From: an uncultured Muribaculaceae bacterium
GTDB lineage: Bacteria; Bacteroidota; Bacteroidia; Bacteroidales; Muribaculaceae
DNA: 6,357 nt
Direction: 5' to 3'
Assembly: GCA_947173755.1 (NCBI GenBank)
Contig: CAMWGM010000092.1
Location: forward strand, 1-6,357
Shown: positions 1-6,357 of the stretch, in pieces
How the letters are laid out: each line of letters begins with the position of its first letter
Numbering within the stretch: the first letter of the stretch is position 1
The notes under the pieces: model-generated
What the model was told of the DNA's origin: nothing
Database searches by the model: none
The model's input: only the letters and a program-made list of their open reading frames with translations
Position numbers and translations under genes: made by a program

Positions 1-242
1 GGACGGTGAAAATCCCGGCTGCTTTCCTGATAGAACAATGCGGATGGAAGGGATATGACAACGGGCGTGTGGCCGTCTGGCAGAAACAGCCCCTCGTCAT
101 CACCAACCCTCACCGTCAGGCGACCGGTGCAGACGTAGTCAATCTCGAAAACCGCATAATCGAGTCGGTAGAAAAACGATATGGTATAACCCTTCATCCC
201 GAAGCCCAACACATACATCCCGCTGAAATCAATCGAAAATGA
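1..242 (+). CDS. murB: UDP-N-acetylenolpyruvoylglucosamine reductase (MurB), C-terminal part, cut by window edge
   Basis: MurB is a cytoplasmic flavoenzyme that uses NADPH to reduce UDP-GlcNAc-enolpyruvate to UDP-MurNAc, the second committed step of peptidoglycan synthesis. Only about the last 80 residues are here; the first whole codon is at position 3 and the frame is open to the left edge, so the GTG at 6 is not a real start. The fragment is the C-terminal MurB domain: the signature IPAAFLIEQCGWKG comes first, followed by the ATGADVV segment, and then LHPEAQ near the end. The Glu in LHPEAQ (codon 201-203) lies where the family has its C-terminal catalytic Glu. The FAD-binding domains lie outside the window. 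The stop overlaps the murA start by 4 bp (ATGA), which suggests translational coupling with the gene for the preceding pathway step. Identification is secure; nothing can be said about the missing N-terminal part. Confidence 0.93.
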   Translation, partial: TVKIPAAFLIEQCGWKGYDNGRVAVWQKQPLVITNPHRQATGADVVNLENRIIESVEKRYGITLHPEAQHIHPAEINRK

Positions 243-1549
243 GTTCATACATCATCGAAGGAGGTCACCAGTTGCATGGTGAAATCACCCCTCAGGGTGC
301 AAAAAATGAGGCACTTCAGGTAATAAGCGCGGTGCTCCTCACCGCCGAGCCTGTCACCATCCACAATGTGCCCGATATTCTCGACATTGTCAACCTCATC
401 AACCTGCTCAAGGCGATGGGTGTGAAGGTTGAGCGTGAAGGCCATTCAACTTACCGCTTTCAGGCCGACGATCTCGATATCGACTATATCTCGAGTGCTG
501 ATTTCGTCGCGCGGTGTGCCGGTCTGCGGGGTTCGGTGCTCGTGGTTGGTCCTCTACTCGCGCGTCTCGGGCAGGCATATTTCGCAAAACCGGGAGGCGA
601 CAAGATCGGGCGACGTAAGGTTGACACCCACATTATCGGCATGACAAAACTCGGAGCCATGCTCGCCTATAACGAAGAGCGTCTCGCCTACTATCTCGCC
701 GCCGTCAACGGTCTCAAGGGATGCTACATGCTGCTCGATGAGGCGTCGGTGACCGGCACGGCCAACATCCTCATGGCCGCCTCAATGGCCGAGGGGACTA
801 CTACCATCTACAATGCCGCATGCGAGCCTTATGTGCAGCAACTCTGCCGCATGCTCGTCAGGATGGGAGTGAAAATCGAGGGAATCGGCTCAAACCTTCT
901 CCACATCACCGGCGTTCCAGTTCTTCACGGCACCGAACATACTGTCCTGCCGGATATGATCGAGGTAGGATCGTTCATCGGAATGGCCGCAATTACCGGA
1001 AGTTCCATCACTATCAAAAACGTAAGTTACGATAATCTCGGCATTATCCCCAACGCATTCCAGCGTCTCGGCATCAACCTCGAGCGTCGTGACGACGATA
1101 TCTTTGTCCCGGCTCAGGAGGTCTACGAGATCGAGAGCAATCTCGATGGTTCGATACCTACGATCGCCGATGCACCGTGGCCCGGCCTTACTCCCGACCT
1201 TCTCTCGGTGATACTCGTGACGGCGACACAGTGTCGCGGATCGGTGCTTATCCATCAGAAGATGTTTGAGAGCCGTCTCTTCTTTGTCGACAATCTCATC
1301 GACATGGGAGCACAGATCATGCTCTGCGATCCCCATCGTGCCGTGGTCATAGGTCTTGACCACAAAATGGCACTCAGGGCAAACAAGATGCTGTCGCCCG
1401 ACATCCGCGCCGGTATCGCGATGCTCATCGCAGCAATGAGCGCCAAAGGTGTATCACAGATCGACAACATCGAGCAGATCGACCGCGGATACGAGAATAT
1501 CGACACCCGCCTCAACTCGATCGGTGCCTGCATCTACCGTCGCGACTGA
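239..1549 (+). CDS. murA: UDP-N-acetylglucosamine 1-carboxyvinyltransferase (MurA), Cys-to-Asp type
   Basis: MurA transfers enolpyruvate from PEP to UDP-GlcNAc in the cytoplasm, the first committed step of peptidoglycan synthesis. The 436-residue length is normal for this EPSP-synthase-fold family. Family landmarks are visible: the K22-N23 pair (GAKN) that binds substrate, R97 in LRGSV, the catalytic loop PGGDKIGRR at 118-126, R126 matching E. coli R120, D320 in LTPDLL matching the catalytic D305, R390 in SPDIRAG, and R416 in IDRGYENI. The catalytic-loop Cys (E. coli C115) is replaced by D121. In other bacteria Asp at this place keeps activity but removes the residue alkylated by fosfomycin. 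The ATG at 239 gives the usual MurA N-terminus and sits in the murB stop (ATGA). There is no clear Shine-Dalgarno sequence, as expected for Bacteroidota. Overall similarity to Bacteroides-type MurA is strong, so I read this as the main MurA and not a divergent paralogue. Confidence 0.97.
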   Translation: MSSYIIEGGHQLHGEITPQGAKNEALQVISAVLLTAEPVTIHNVPDILDIVNLINLLKAMGVKVEREGHSTYRFQADDLDIDYISSADFVARCAGLRGSVLVVGPLLARLGQAYFAKPGGDKIGRRKVDTHIIGMTKLGAMLAYNEERLAYYLAAVNGLKGCYMLLDEASVTGTANILMAASMAEGTTTIYNAACEPYVQQLCRMLVRMGVKIEGIGSNLLHITGVPVLHGTEHTVLPDMIEVGSFIGMAAITGSSITIKNVSYDNLGIIPNAFQRLGINLERRDDDIFVPAQEVYEIESNLDGSIPTIADAPWPGLTPDLLSVILVTATQCRGSVLIHQKMFESRLFFVDNLIDMGAQIMLCDPHRAVVIGLDHKMALRANKMLSPDIRAGIAMLIAAMSAKGVSQIDNIEQIDRGYENIDTRLNSIGACIYRRD

Positions 1550-1592
1550 CACAAATTTTGTAAACCAATTCCTCTCCCCTTACTCTCCCGCT

Positions 1593-3761
1593 ATGCAGTC
1601 TCTCACACGTCAACTCCTCACAGACGCAGCGACGGTGATCGCTCCCACCGACTACGGCTCGGTGCGCCGCATCTACCGCCGCGCGTACGAGGCCGGTTAT
1701 CGTCCGGCCGACTCTCACGGCATCAGCCGCCTGCGCCACGCCCTTTCGACCTGCATCACGCTCTGCGAAATGGTGTCGCCCGACCGCAACATGATCATCG
1801 CCACACTGATGGCCGACCTCTGCATCGACGGTTATGTCAGCATCGATGAAATCACTTCGACGTGGGACGACGACGTGGCAAAAATGGTCAACGGACTGAC
1901 CAAAGTCGCCGCTCTCTACGGAAAGCAGGGCGTAGTGAAGACCGACAACTTCCGCCGCCTTCTAATGGCGCTGGCCGAAGACATAAGGGTGATCATCATC
2001 ATGATCGTCGACCGTCTGACGCTCATGCGCGCCATCAACCATCACCCTGAGGAGAAATTCGTCACCGACACCGCTTTCGAGGCCAACTATCTCTATGCCC
2101 CTCTGGCTCACCGCCTCGGACTCTATAAGATCAAAGGCGAACTCGAGGACCTTTCGCTCAAATACACCAACCGGGAGACCTTTACGAAAATCGCGTCGGA
2201 ACTCAACGCCACCAAAGCCGAGCGCGATGCCTACATAGCAGCCTTCATCGCTCCTCTGCGCGAGAAACTCGATGCCACCGGACTCTCCTACGAGATGAAA
2301 GGCCGCACTAAGAGCATCTATTCCATCTGGAACAAACTGCGCAAGCAGAAGATCGAGATGTCGGGCATCTACGACCTCTTTGCAATCCGCATCATCCTCG
2401 ATGTGCCCCTCGAACAGGAGAAAGCCGAATGCTGGCGAGTGTTCTCGATCGTCACCGACATGTACACGGCCAATACCGCCCGACTCAAAGACTGGGTCAC
2501 CATCCCGAAGAGTAACGGCTACGAAAGTCTGCACATAACGGTAAAAGGTCCCGACAACAAATGGGTGGAAGTGCAGATCCGCACGCGCCGCATGGACCTC
2601 GTGGCCGAGAAAGGTCTCGCCGCCCACTGGCGCTACAAAGGCGTGAAGAGCGAGAATGCCCTTGACTCGTGGATGAACAACGTGCGCGATATCCTCGAGA
2701 CATCCGACGGTCCCATGGAACTGATGAAAAACTTCAAGATGGATCTCTATGACAAGGAGGTCTTTGTCTTCACACCCAAGGGCGATCTTTACCGTCTGCC
2801 GCTCGGAGCGTCGGTGCTCGACTATGCTTTCGCCATCCATTCGAAACTCGGGTGCTCATGTGTCGGAGCGAAGGTCAACGGCCGCACCCGAAAGATCAAC
2901 TACAAACTCCACTCGGGCGACACTGTCGAAGTCATCACGTCCTCCCAGCAATCCCCCAAGCAGGACTGGCTCGGGATGGTTGTCACCACGAAGGCACGCA
3001 ACAAGATCCGCCAGACCCTCAACGAACTCGCAGGCCGATCGGCACAACTGGGCAAGGAACTGCTGCAGCGCCGTTGCAAGAACCGCAAGATCGAACTCGA
3101 CGAAGGGTTGATCATGCGAACCATCAAGAAACTCGGCTACAAGACCGTCACCGATTTCTACGGCGCGATTGCCGAGGAAAAACTCGACGTCAACAATGTC
3201 ATAGCCTGCTATGAGTCGCTCGACGACGCCGAGCGGCGCGCCGATCCGGAACACCGCAGCGCCGAAGAATTCGAGCTTGCAGATCCCTCGGAACAGCATG
3301 CCGACTCAAGCGATGATATCCTCGTGATAGGTGACGACATAAAAGGGATCAACTACCGCCTATCCAAATGCTGCAACCCGATTTTCGGCGATAAAGTGTT
3401 CGGATTTGTCTCGGCCGAAGGTGTCATCAAGGTCCACCGCACCGACTGTCCCAACGCGGCCCATATCCGCGAACGCTATCCCTACCGTCTCATCCGCACC
3501 CGCTGGTCAGGGAAAAGCGGCACAGGTTTCACCGCCACGATCTCGGTGGTCGGTCAGGACGACATAGGAATCGTCACCAATATCTCGTCAATAATCAACA
3601 AAGAGAAAGATGTCACACTGCGTGGCATTTCCATTGACTCGCACGACGGTATCTTCTCAGGCTTCCTCACGGTCGGAGTGACCGATACCGATTCGCTCAC
3701 ATCACTCATAAAGAAAATCAAAACAGTCAAAGGTGTTAAAGATGTCACACGTTCGCACTAA
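1593..3761 (+). CDS. relA: Long RelA/SpoT-family (p)ppGpp synthetase with degenerate hydrolase domain
   Basis: This long RSH protein (722 aa from the chosen start) makes (p)ppGpp from ATP and GDP or GTP in the stringent response. Domains in order are a pseudo-HD hydrolase region (about 25-190), a synthetase (about 220-350), TGS (about 385-450), a helical region (about 455-540), an acidic linker (about 541-580), a zinc-finger-like segment (CCNPIFGD from C593, then H615 and C619) and a C-terminal ACT domain (about 645-722). Synthetase motifs look intact: GRTKSIYSIWNK at 237-248, YDLFAIR with D261, IPKSNGYESLH at 304-314, and EVQIRT with E326. The hydrolase site is damaged: A74-D75 replaces the metal-binding His-Asp, I78-D79 replaces Glu-Asp, and L144 replaces the Asn of the family DRxHNMR motif. 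It is therefore probably synthetase-only, like E. coli RelA. The frame stays open back into murA, but ATG 1593 is the only start after the murA stop and fits the RSH N-terminus. The gene lies 43 bp after murA. Confidence 0.93.
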   Translation: MQSLTRQLLTDAATVIAPTDYGSVRRIYRRAYEAGYRPADSHGISRLRHALSTCITLCEMVSPDRNMIIATLMADLCIDGYVSIDEITSTWDDDVAKMVNGLTKVAALYGKQGVVKTDNFRRLLMALAEDIRVIIIMIVDRLTLMRAINHHPEEKFVTDTAFEANYLYAPLAHRLGLYKIKGELEDLSLKYTNRETFTKIASELNATKAERDAYIAAFIAPLREKLDATGLSYEMKGRTKSIYSIWNKLRKQKIEMSGIYDLFAIRIILDVPLEQEKAECWRVFSIVTDMYTANTARLKDWVTIPKSNGYESLHITVKGPDNKWVEVQIRTRRMDLVAEKGLAAHWRYKGVKSENALDSWMNNVRDILETSDGPMELMKNFKMDLYDKEVFVFTPKGDLYRLPLGASVLDYAFAIHSKLGCSCVGAKVNGRTRKINYKLHSGDTVEVITSSQQSPKQDWLGMVVTTKARNKIRQTLNELAGRSAQLGKELLQRRCKNRKIELDEGLIMRTIKKLGYKTVTDFYGAIAEEKLDVNNVIACYESLDDAERRADPEHRSAEEFELADPSEQHADSSDDILVIGDDIKGINYRLSKCCNPIFGDKVFGFVSAEGVIKVHRTDCPNAAHIRERYPYRLIRTRWSGKSGTGFTATISVVGQDDIGIVTNISSIINKEKDVTLRGISIDSHDGIFSGFLTVGVTDTDSLTSLIKKIKTVKGVKDVTRSH

Positions 3762-4575
3762 CATATTACCGCTCCTCCTTTTCGGGCTGATCTCACTCTC
3801 AGCCTGTTCATCAAAAGATGATTCACAGGCACAGAAACTACTCGAGGAGGCTCAGACTGCCGTAGAAAACCATCAGTTTCAGACAGCCGTCACCCTGATA
3901 GACTCTCTCCGGAGCGCTTACCCGCGCGCTATCGAAGCACGCCGGAATTCCCTACATACTCTCGCCGTTGCCAAGGAGGGTCTCGCGCTCGACGCCCTTC
4001 AGCGTGCCGACTCCACCGTGGCTGTCCTGTCGGTGAGTGCCGATTCGCTCCAGCGGCTGATGAAGAAAGTAGACAATCCGATCGAGCCTTACTTTGTCGC
4101 GTCGTCTACAGATCCCTCCGCAGTGAGAAACGCCACAGGCATTCAGGCCCGCATGTCGCCCGAAGGCGATTTCTATATCATCGCGACATTGAAAGGAGTT
4201 TCGGCAAAATCCACATCGGTCAGCGTCAGCAACCAGTCGGGAGAAAGTGCGTCTACCGCGACAGTCGGTTTTGACGGCGAGCGAAACGACCGCTCCAACG
4301 GTATGGAAACCATCACGTTCATGGGGAGCGAGAGCGAAGAGTTCGGAAAATTCATAGCCGATCACCGCGGCGAATCGCTCACACTGACTTTCAACGGAGG
4401 ACGCTCCCACTCGATCCTTCTCCCGAAAACGCAGGCTGATGCCGTAGCCACTGTCTATGACGCCGCTTCGACTCTGCGCGCACTGAAAATGGCCTCGGTC
4501 GAGAAAGAAAAATCGACGCGGGCCCTCGATCTGGCTCGCTCACAGGCCGCCCGGACTTTTGTAGAAGAACAATAA
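3742..4575 (+). CDS. Uncharacterised lipoprotein, helical with central beta-rich part
   Basis: I do not recognise this family. From the ATG at 3742 the product is 277 aa with a lipoprotein signal peptide: a short basic start (MSHVRTN), a hydrophobic stretch at about 8-20, and lipobox LSAC with the lipidated Cys at 22. The mature protein begins CSSKDDSQ. The Lys-Asp-Asp just after the Cys resembles the Bacteroidota export signal that sends lipoproteins to the cell surface; this is inference. Residues 26-111 look mostly helical and may form TPR-like or coiled-coil hairpins (QKLLEEAQTAVENHQFQTAV). Residues about 132-228 are rich in Ser, Thr and Gly with alternating hydrophobics, suggesting beta structure. 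The tail from 229 is helical and charged. A GTG at 3733 is in frame but adds only three residues. The start overlaps the end of the RSH gene by 20 bp, and the next gene follows after 12 bp, so it is almost certainly cotranscribed. Function is unknown. Confidence 0.85.
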   Translation: MSHVRTNILPLLLFGLISLSACSSKDDSQAQKLLEEAQTAVENHQFQTAVTLIDSLRSAYPRAIEARRNSLHTLAVAKEGLALDALQRADSTVAVLSVSADSLQRLMKKVDNPIEPYFVASSTDPSAVRNATGIQARMSPEGDFYIIATLKGVSAKSTSVSVSNQSGESASTATVGFDGERNDRSNGMETITFMGSESEEFGKFIADHRGESLTLTFNGGRSHSILLPKTQADAVATVYDAASTLRALKMASVEKEKSTRALDLARSQAARTFVEEQ

Positions 4576-4587
4576 AGGGGAAAGGAA
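4576..4587 (+). promoter_or_regulatory. Purine-rich, Shine-Dalgarno-like leader of the yihY-like gene
   Basis: The 12 bases between the lipoprotein stop and the next ATG are all purines (AGGGGAAAGGAA). The AGGGG part ends 7 bases before the start codon. This is the only clear Shine-Dalgarno-like sequence in the window and supports the ATG at 4588. Bacteroidota often start translation without such pairing, so its real use is uncertain. Confidence 0.5.
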
Positions 4588-5925
4588 ATGGCGTTAAAGG
4601 ATACTTACGAGCGCATCTCGCAGCGTCTCATAAATTTCTGGGATTATGCCAGCGAGGGGGTGTGGGCCGATCACCGCGACACGCCCAAGGTCAATATCAT
4701 CAAGACAATCAATCTGGCAGTCAGGACATTCATGAGTTCCGACCTGCAGAATAAAGCGGGAGCGCTCACCTATCAGACACTTCTTGCCATAGTGCCGGCC
4801 CTGGCTCTCCTCTTCGCCATCGGAAGGGGATTCGGATTCGGCAATCTCCTTCAGGATGAGTTGCTGAAATACTTCCCTTCGCAGCGCAAGGCCCTCGAAA
4901 TAGCGTTCTCATTCGTCGACAGCACGCTTGCGCAGGCATCCGAAGGAATTTTCGTCGGTGTCGGTATCGTTTTCCTCCTTTGGACGATCATCTCGCTTCT
5001 GAGCAACGTCGAACTCATATTCAATCAGGTGTGGAACGTTCAGGTCGACCGCTCATTCACCCGCAAGGTTGTCGACTATCTCGCTATCTGCATCATCCTG
5101 CCCATACTGATGATATGCTCTGGAGGTCTGCAGATCCTCATGTCGTCGACCATCCAGCATCTGCTCCCCTACGACTTCATCACTCCGCTCCTCTCGGGTC
5201 TGTTTGATTTCATGAGCGTAGTGTTCGCGTGGCTCTTCTTTGCGGGCGCATACATGCTTATCCCGAATGCAAAAGTAAAACTGAAGAACGCGCTGATAGC
5301 GGGCGTGATAGCGGGCACCGCCTTTCAGGCGCTCCAGTGGCTGTTTGTCTCGGGCCAGTTGTATGTATCTAAATATAATGCCATCTACGGCTCGTTCTCA
5401 TTCCTTCCGTTGCTCCTGATATGGATGCAGTTCTCATGGCTGATATGTCTTGCCGGTGCACTGGTCTGCCACGCCGCCCAGAACATCGCGATGTATTCCT
5501 ATTCGCGTCATGTGCGCGACATATCGGTGTCATACAGGATTGAAGTGACCGTCTCCCTGTTAAGTCTGATAGTCAAACGGTTCAAGGCAGACGAAGCGCC
5601 GCTGAATGCCGACGGGATCTCATCGACCTACCGGCTGCCGTGGCGGGTGGTCAGCGAATCGATCAACACTCTTATCAAGGCAGGTCTTGTGACCCGCGTG
5701 ATGCCCGAGGGAGAAAGAGATATGGTGAACCAGTTGCCCATCCAGCCCTCGATGAGTCTTGATCACTATACGCTCGGGTTTGTTCTGGAAAGGCTAACGA
5801 ATTTCGGTGAGAGCGATTTCGTCGAGACACTCCCGACGCTCTTTCCAAAAGTGGTCAGCGAGATGGACTCGCTGCGCGACACGATGCTCAAGTCAGCCTC
5901 AACCACCCTCATCGTGGATCTGTGA
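4588..5925 (+). CDS. YihY/BrkB-family inner-membrane protein with C-terminal cytoplasmic domain
   Basis: This is a member of the YihY/BrkB (UPF0761) family of polytopic inner-membrane proteins, once misnamed ribonuclease BN. The true function is not settled. The 445-aa protein has about six hydrophobic segments, at roughly 58-79, 120-140, 163-186, 206-226, 236-256 and 268-298. Family hallmarks are AGALTYQTLLAIVPALALL near 57-75, the FNQVWNV segment at 145-151, and YNAIYGSFSFLPLLLIWMQF at 263-282 before the last membrane helix. After the membrane part, about 140 soluble residues (about 305-445) include a stretch at 345-375 (YRLPWRVVSESINTLIKAGL) that reads like a winged-helix fold, as found at the C-terminus of the longer family members. 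It follows the lipoprotein gene by 12 bp and probably belongs to the same transcript. Both products concern the envelope, but a joint role is only a guess. Confidence 0.9.
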   Translation: MALKDTYERISQRLINFWDYASEGVWADHRDTPKVNIIKTINLAVRTFMSSDLQNKAGALTYQTLLAIVPALALLFAIGRGFGFGNLLQDELLKYFPSQRKALEIAFSFVDSTLAQASEGIFVGVGIVFLLWTIISLLSNVELIFNQVWNVQVDRSFTRKVVDYLAICIILPILMICSGGLQILMSSTIQHLLPYDFITPLLSGLFDFMSVVFAWLFFAGAYMLIPNAKVKLKNALIAGVIAGTAFQALQWLFVSGQLYVSKYNAIYGSFSFLPLLLIWMQFSWLICLAGALVCHAAQNIAMYSYSRHVRDISVSYRIEVTVSLLSLIVKRFKADEAPLNADGISSTYRLPWRVVSESINTLIKAGLVTRVMPEGERDMVNQLPIQPSMSLDHYTLGFVLERLTNFGESDFVETLPTLFPKVVSEMDSLRDTMLKSASTTLIVDL

Positions 5926-5962
5926 TTGTTTTAATTCTAATCCGATACATTAAACATACAAA
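5926..5962 (+). promoter_or_regulatory. AT-rich leader of ridA, possible weak promoter
   Basis: This 37-base gap is far richer in A and T than its surroundings. TTG at 5926-5928 and TACATTAA at 5946-5953 are loosely like the Bacteroidota sigma-ABfr promoter (TTTG near -33, TAnnTTTG near -7), with a 17-base gap. The match is imperfect, and the -7-like element would leave a leader of only a few bases. The A-rich run directly before the ATG (AAACATACAAA) is typical of Bacteroidota translation starts without a Shine-Dalgarno sequence. The leader role is well supported; the promoter role is weak. Confidence 0.3.
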
Positions 5963-6337
5963 ATGAAAGAAGTAATCTCGACAACAGCCGCTCCCGCGGC
6001 AATCGGCCCTTACAGCCAGGCCATCAAAGTGGGCAACATGCTCTTCTGCTCAGGCCAGATTCCCGTAAATCCCGCCACCGGAGAAATTCCCGAAGGCATC
6101 GAGGCACAGACCACGCAGGCTCTCGAAAACGTCAAGGCACTCCTTGCCGAGGCCGGAGCGACTGTCGACAACGTCGTCAAGACGACAGTTTTCCTCGCTG
6201 ACATGAGCCTCTTCGTTCCCATGAACGAAGTCTATGGCCGCGTGTTCACCAAGCCTTATCCCGCACGTTCCGCCGTTGCCGTGCGCGAACTTCCCAAGCA
6301 GGTGCTGGTAGAGGTTGAGGTGATCGCCGCTCTCTGA
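5963..6337 (+). CDS. ridA: RidA family reactive enamine/imine deaminase
   Basis: RidA (YjgF/YER057c/UK114 family) is a small cytoplasmic trimer that hydrolyses reactive enamines and imines such as 2-aminoacrylate, which PLP-dependent enzymes release, so protecting other PLP enzymes from damage. The 124-aa length is typical. The archetypal RidA features are present: APAAIGPYSQA at 10-20 with Y17, CSGQIPVNP at 29-37, VVKTTVFLADM at 71-81, PARSAVAV with R102 (equivalent to the substrate-carboxylate-binding R105 of E. coli), and the C-terminal VEVEVIA with E117 at the E. coli E120 place. The E. coli Cys107 position is Ala here, which is common in active members. The ATG at 5963 gives the standard N-terminus. 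It lies 37 bp after the yihY-like gene in the same direction, so it may be read through or have its own promoter. Nothing links it to cell-wall or ppGpp functions beyond position. Confidence 0.96.
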   Translation: MKEVISTTAAPAAIGPYSQAIKVGNMLFCSGQIPVNPATGEIPEGIEAQTTQALENVKALLAEAGATVDNVVKTTVFLADMSLFVPMNEVYGRVFTKPYPARSAVAVRELPKQVLVEVEVIAAL

Positions 6338-6357
6338 AAACAGAGGCTATTCTGAAG

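Noticed and set aside
890..1363. A 157-codon minus-strand open frame inside murA.
   Set aside because: It is a shadow of murA: it is fully overlapped, has no family features and has no plausible leader.
1551..1561. A short inverted repeat, ACAAA-T-TTTGT, just after the murA stop.
   Set aside because: Five-base arms around one base are too short to be a terminator and are likely by chance in AT-rich spacer. An operator is possible, but nothing else supports it.
1449..1592. Extension of the RSH reading frame back to an ATG within murA, adding 48 residues.
   Set aside because: The added residues are low-complexity Ser/Thr/Arg-rich translation of murA in another frame and do not resemble an RSH N-terminus. 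The ATG at 1593 gives the expected start.
1962..2840. A 292-codon open frame on the minus strand inside the RSH gene.
   Set aside because: It lies wholly opposite a well-supported gene with intact motifs. Its translation shows no recognisable domain, and long antisense frames are common opposite GC-rich coding DNA with strong codon bias.
3733..3741. A GTG start for the lipoprotein three codons upstream of the chosen ATG.
   Set aside because: The ATG at 3742 gives a complete signal peptide with a basic start, and the extra residues add nothing recognisable. The choice does not affect the mature protein.
6331..6346. A small hairpin over the ridA stop: CTCTG, loop AAAA, CAGAG, with one extra wobble pair.
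   Set aside because: The stem is only 5-6 bp and no T-run follows in the remaining bases, so it does not meet the standard for an intrinsic terminator. The window ends too soon to judge.

Overview
The window looks like chromosomal DNA of a fairly GC-rich member of the Bacteroidales. The protein sequences resemble Bacteroides-type homologues, most clearly MurA. Most genes lack a convincing Shine-Dalgarno sequence, and several start codons follow A-rich leaders, as is common in Bacteroidota. The base composition fits Muribaculaceae or Alistipes-like organisms better than the AT-richer Bacteroides. This placement is inference from protein style and composition, not a database match.

All six genes lie on the + strand and are tightly packed. 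The window opens inside the 3' end of murB, whose stop overlaps the start of murA in an ATGA junction. After 43 bp comes a long RelA/SpoT-family (p)ppGpp synthetase with a degenerate hydrolase domain. Its last 20 bp overlap the start of an uncharacterised lipoprotein gene. A YihY/BrkB-family inner-membrane protein follows 12 bp later. A short AT-rich gap of 37 bp then leads to a complete ridA, and the window ends 20 bp after its stop. No stretch of 300 bases lacks a gene.

Functionally, murB and murA encode the two steps that turn UDP-GlcNAc into UDP-MurNAc at the start of peptidoglycan synthesis. The RSH protein links starvation sensing at the ribosome to growth. The lipoprotein and the YihY-like protein are envelope proteins of unknown function. 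RidA removes reactive enamines made by PLP enzymes. The spacing suggests one transcription unit from murB through the yihY-like gene, with ridA possibly having its own promoter.

I see no mobile element, CRISPR array, RNA gene, defence system or toxin-antitoxin pair, and no convincing new system. The points most worth checking are the Asp in place of the catalytic Cys of MurA, the lost hydrolase residues in the RSH protein, and the lipoprotein with a possible surface-export signal whose start lies inside the end of the RSH gene.
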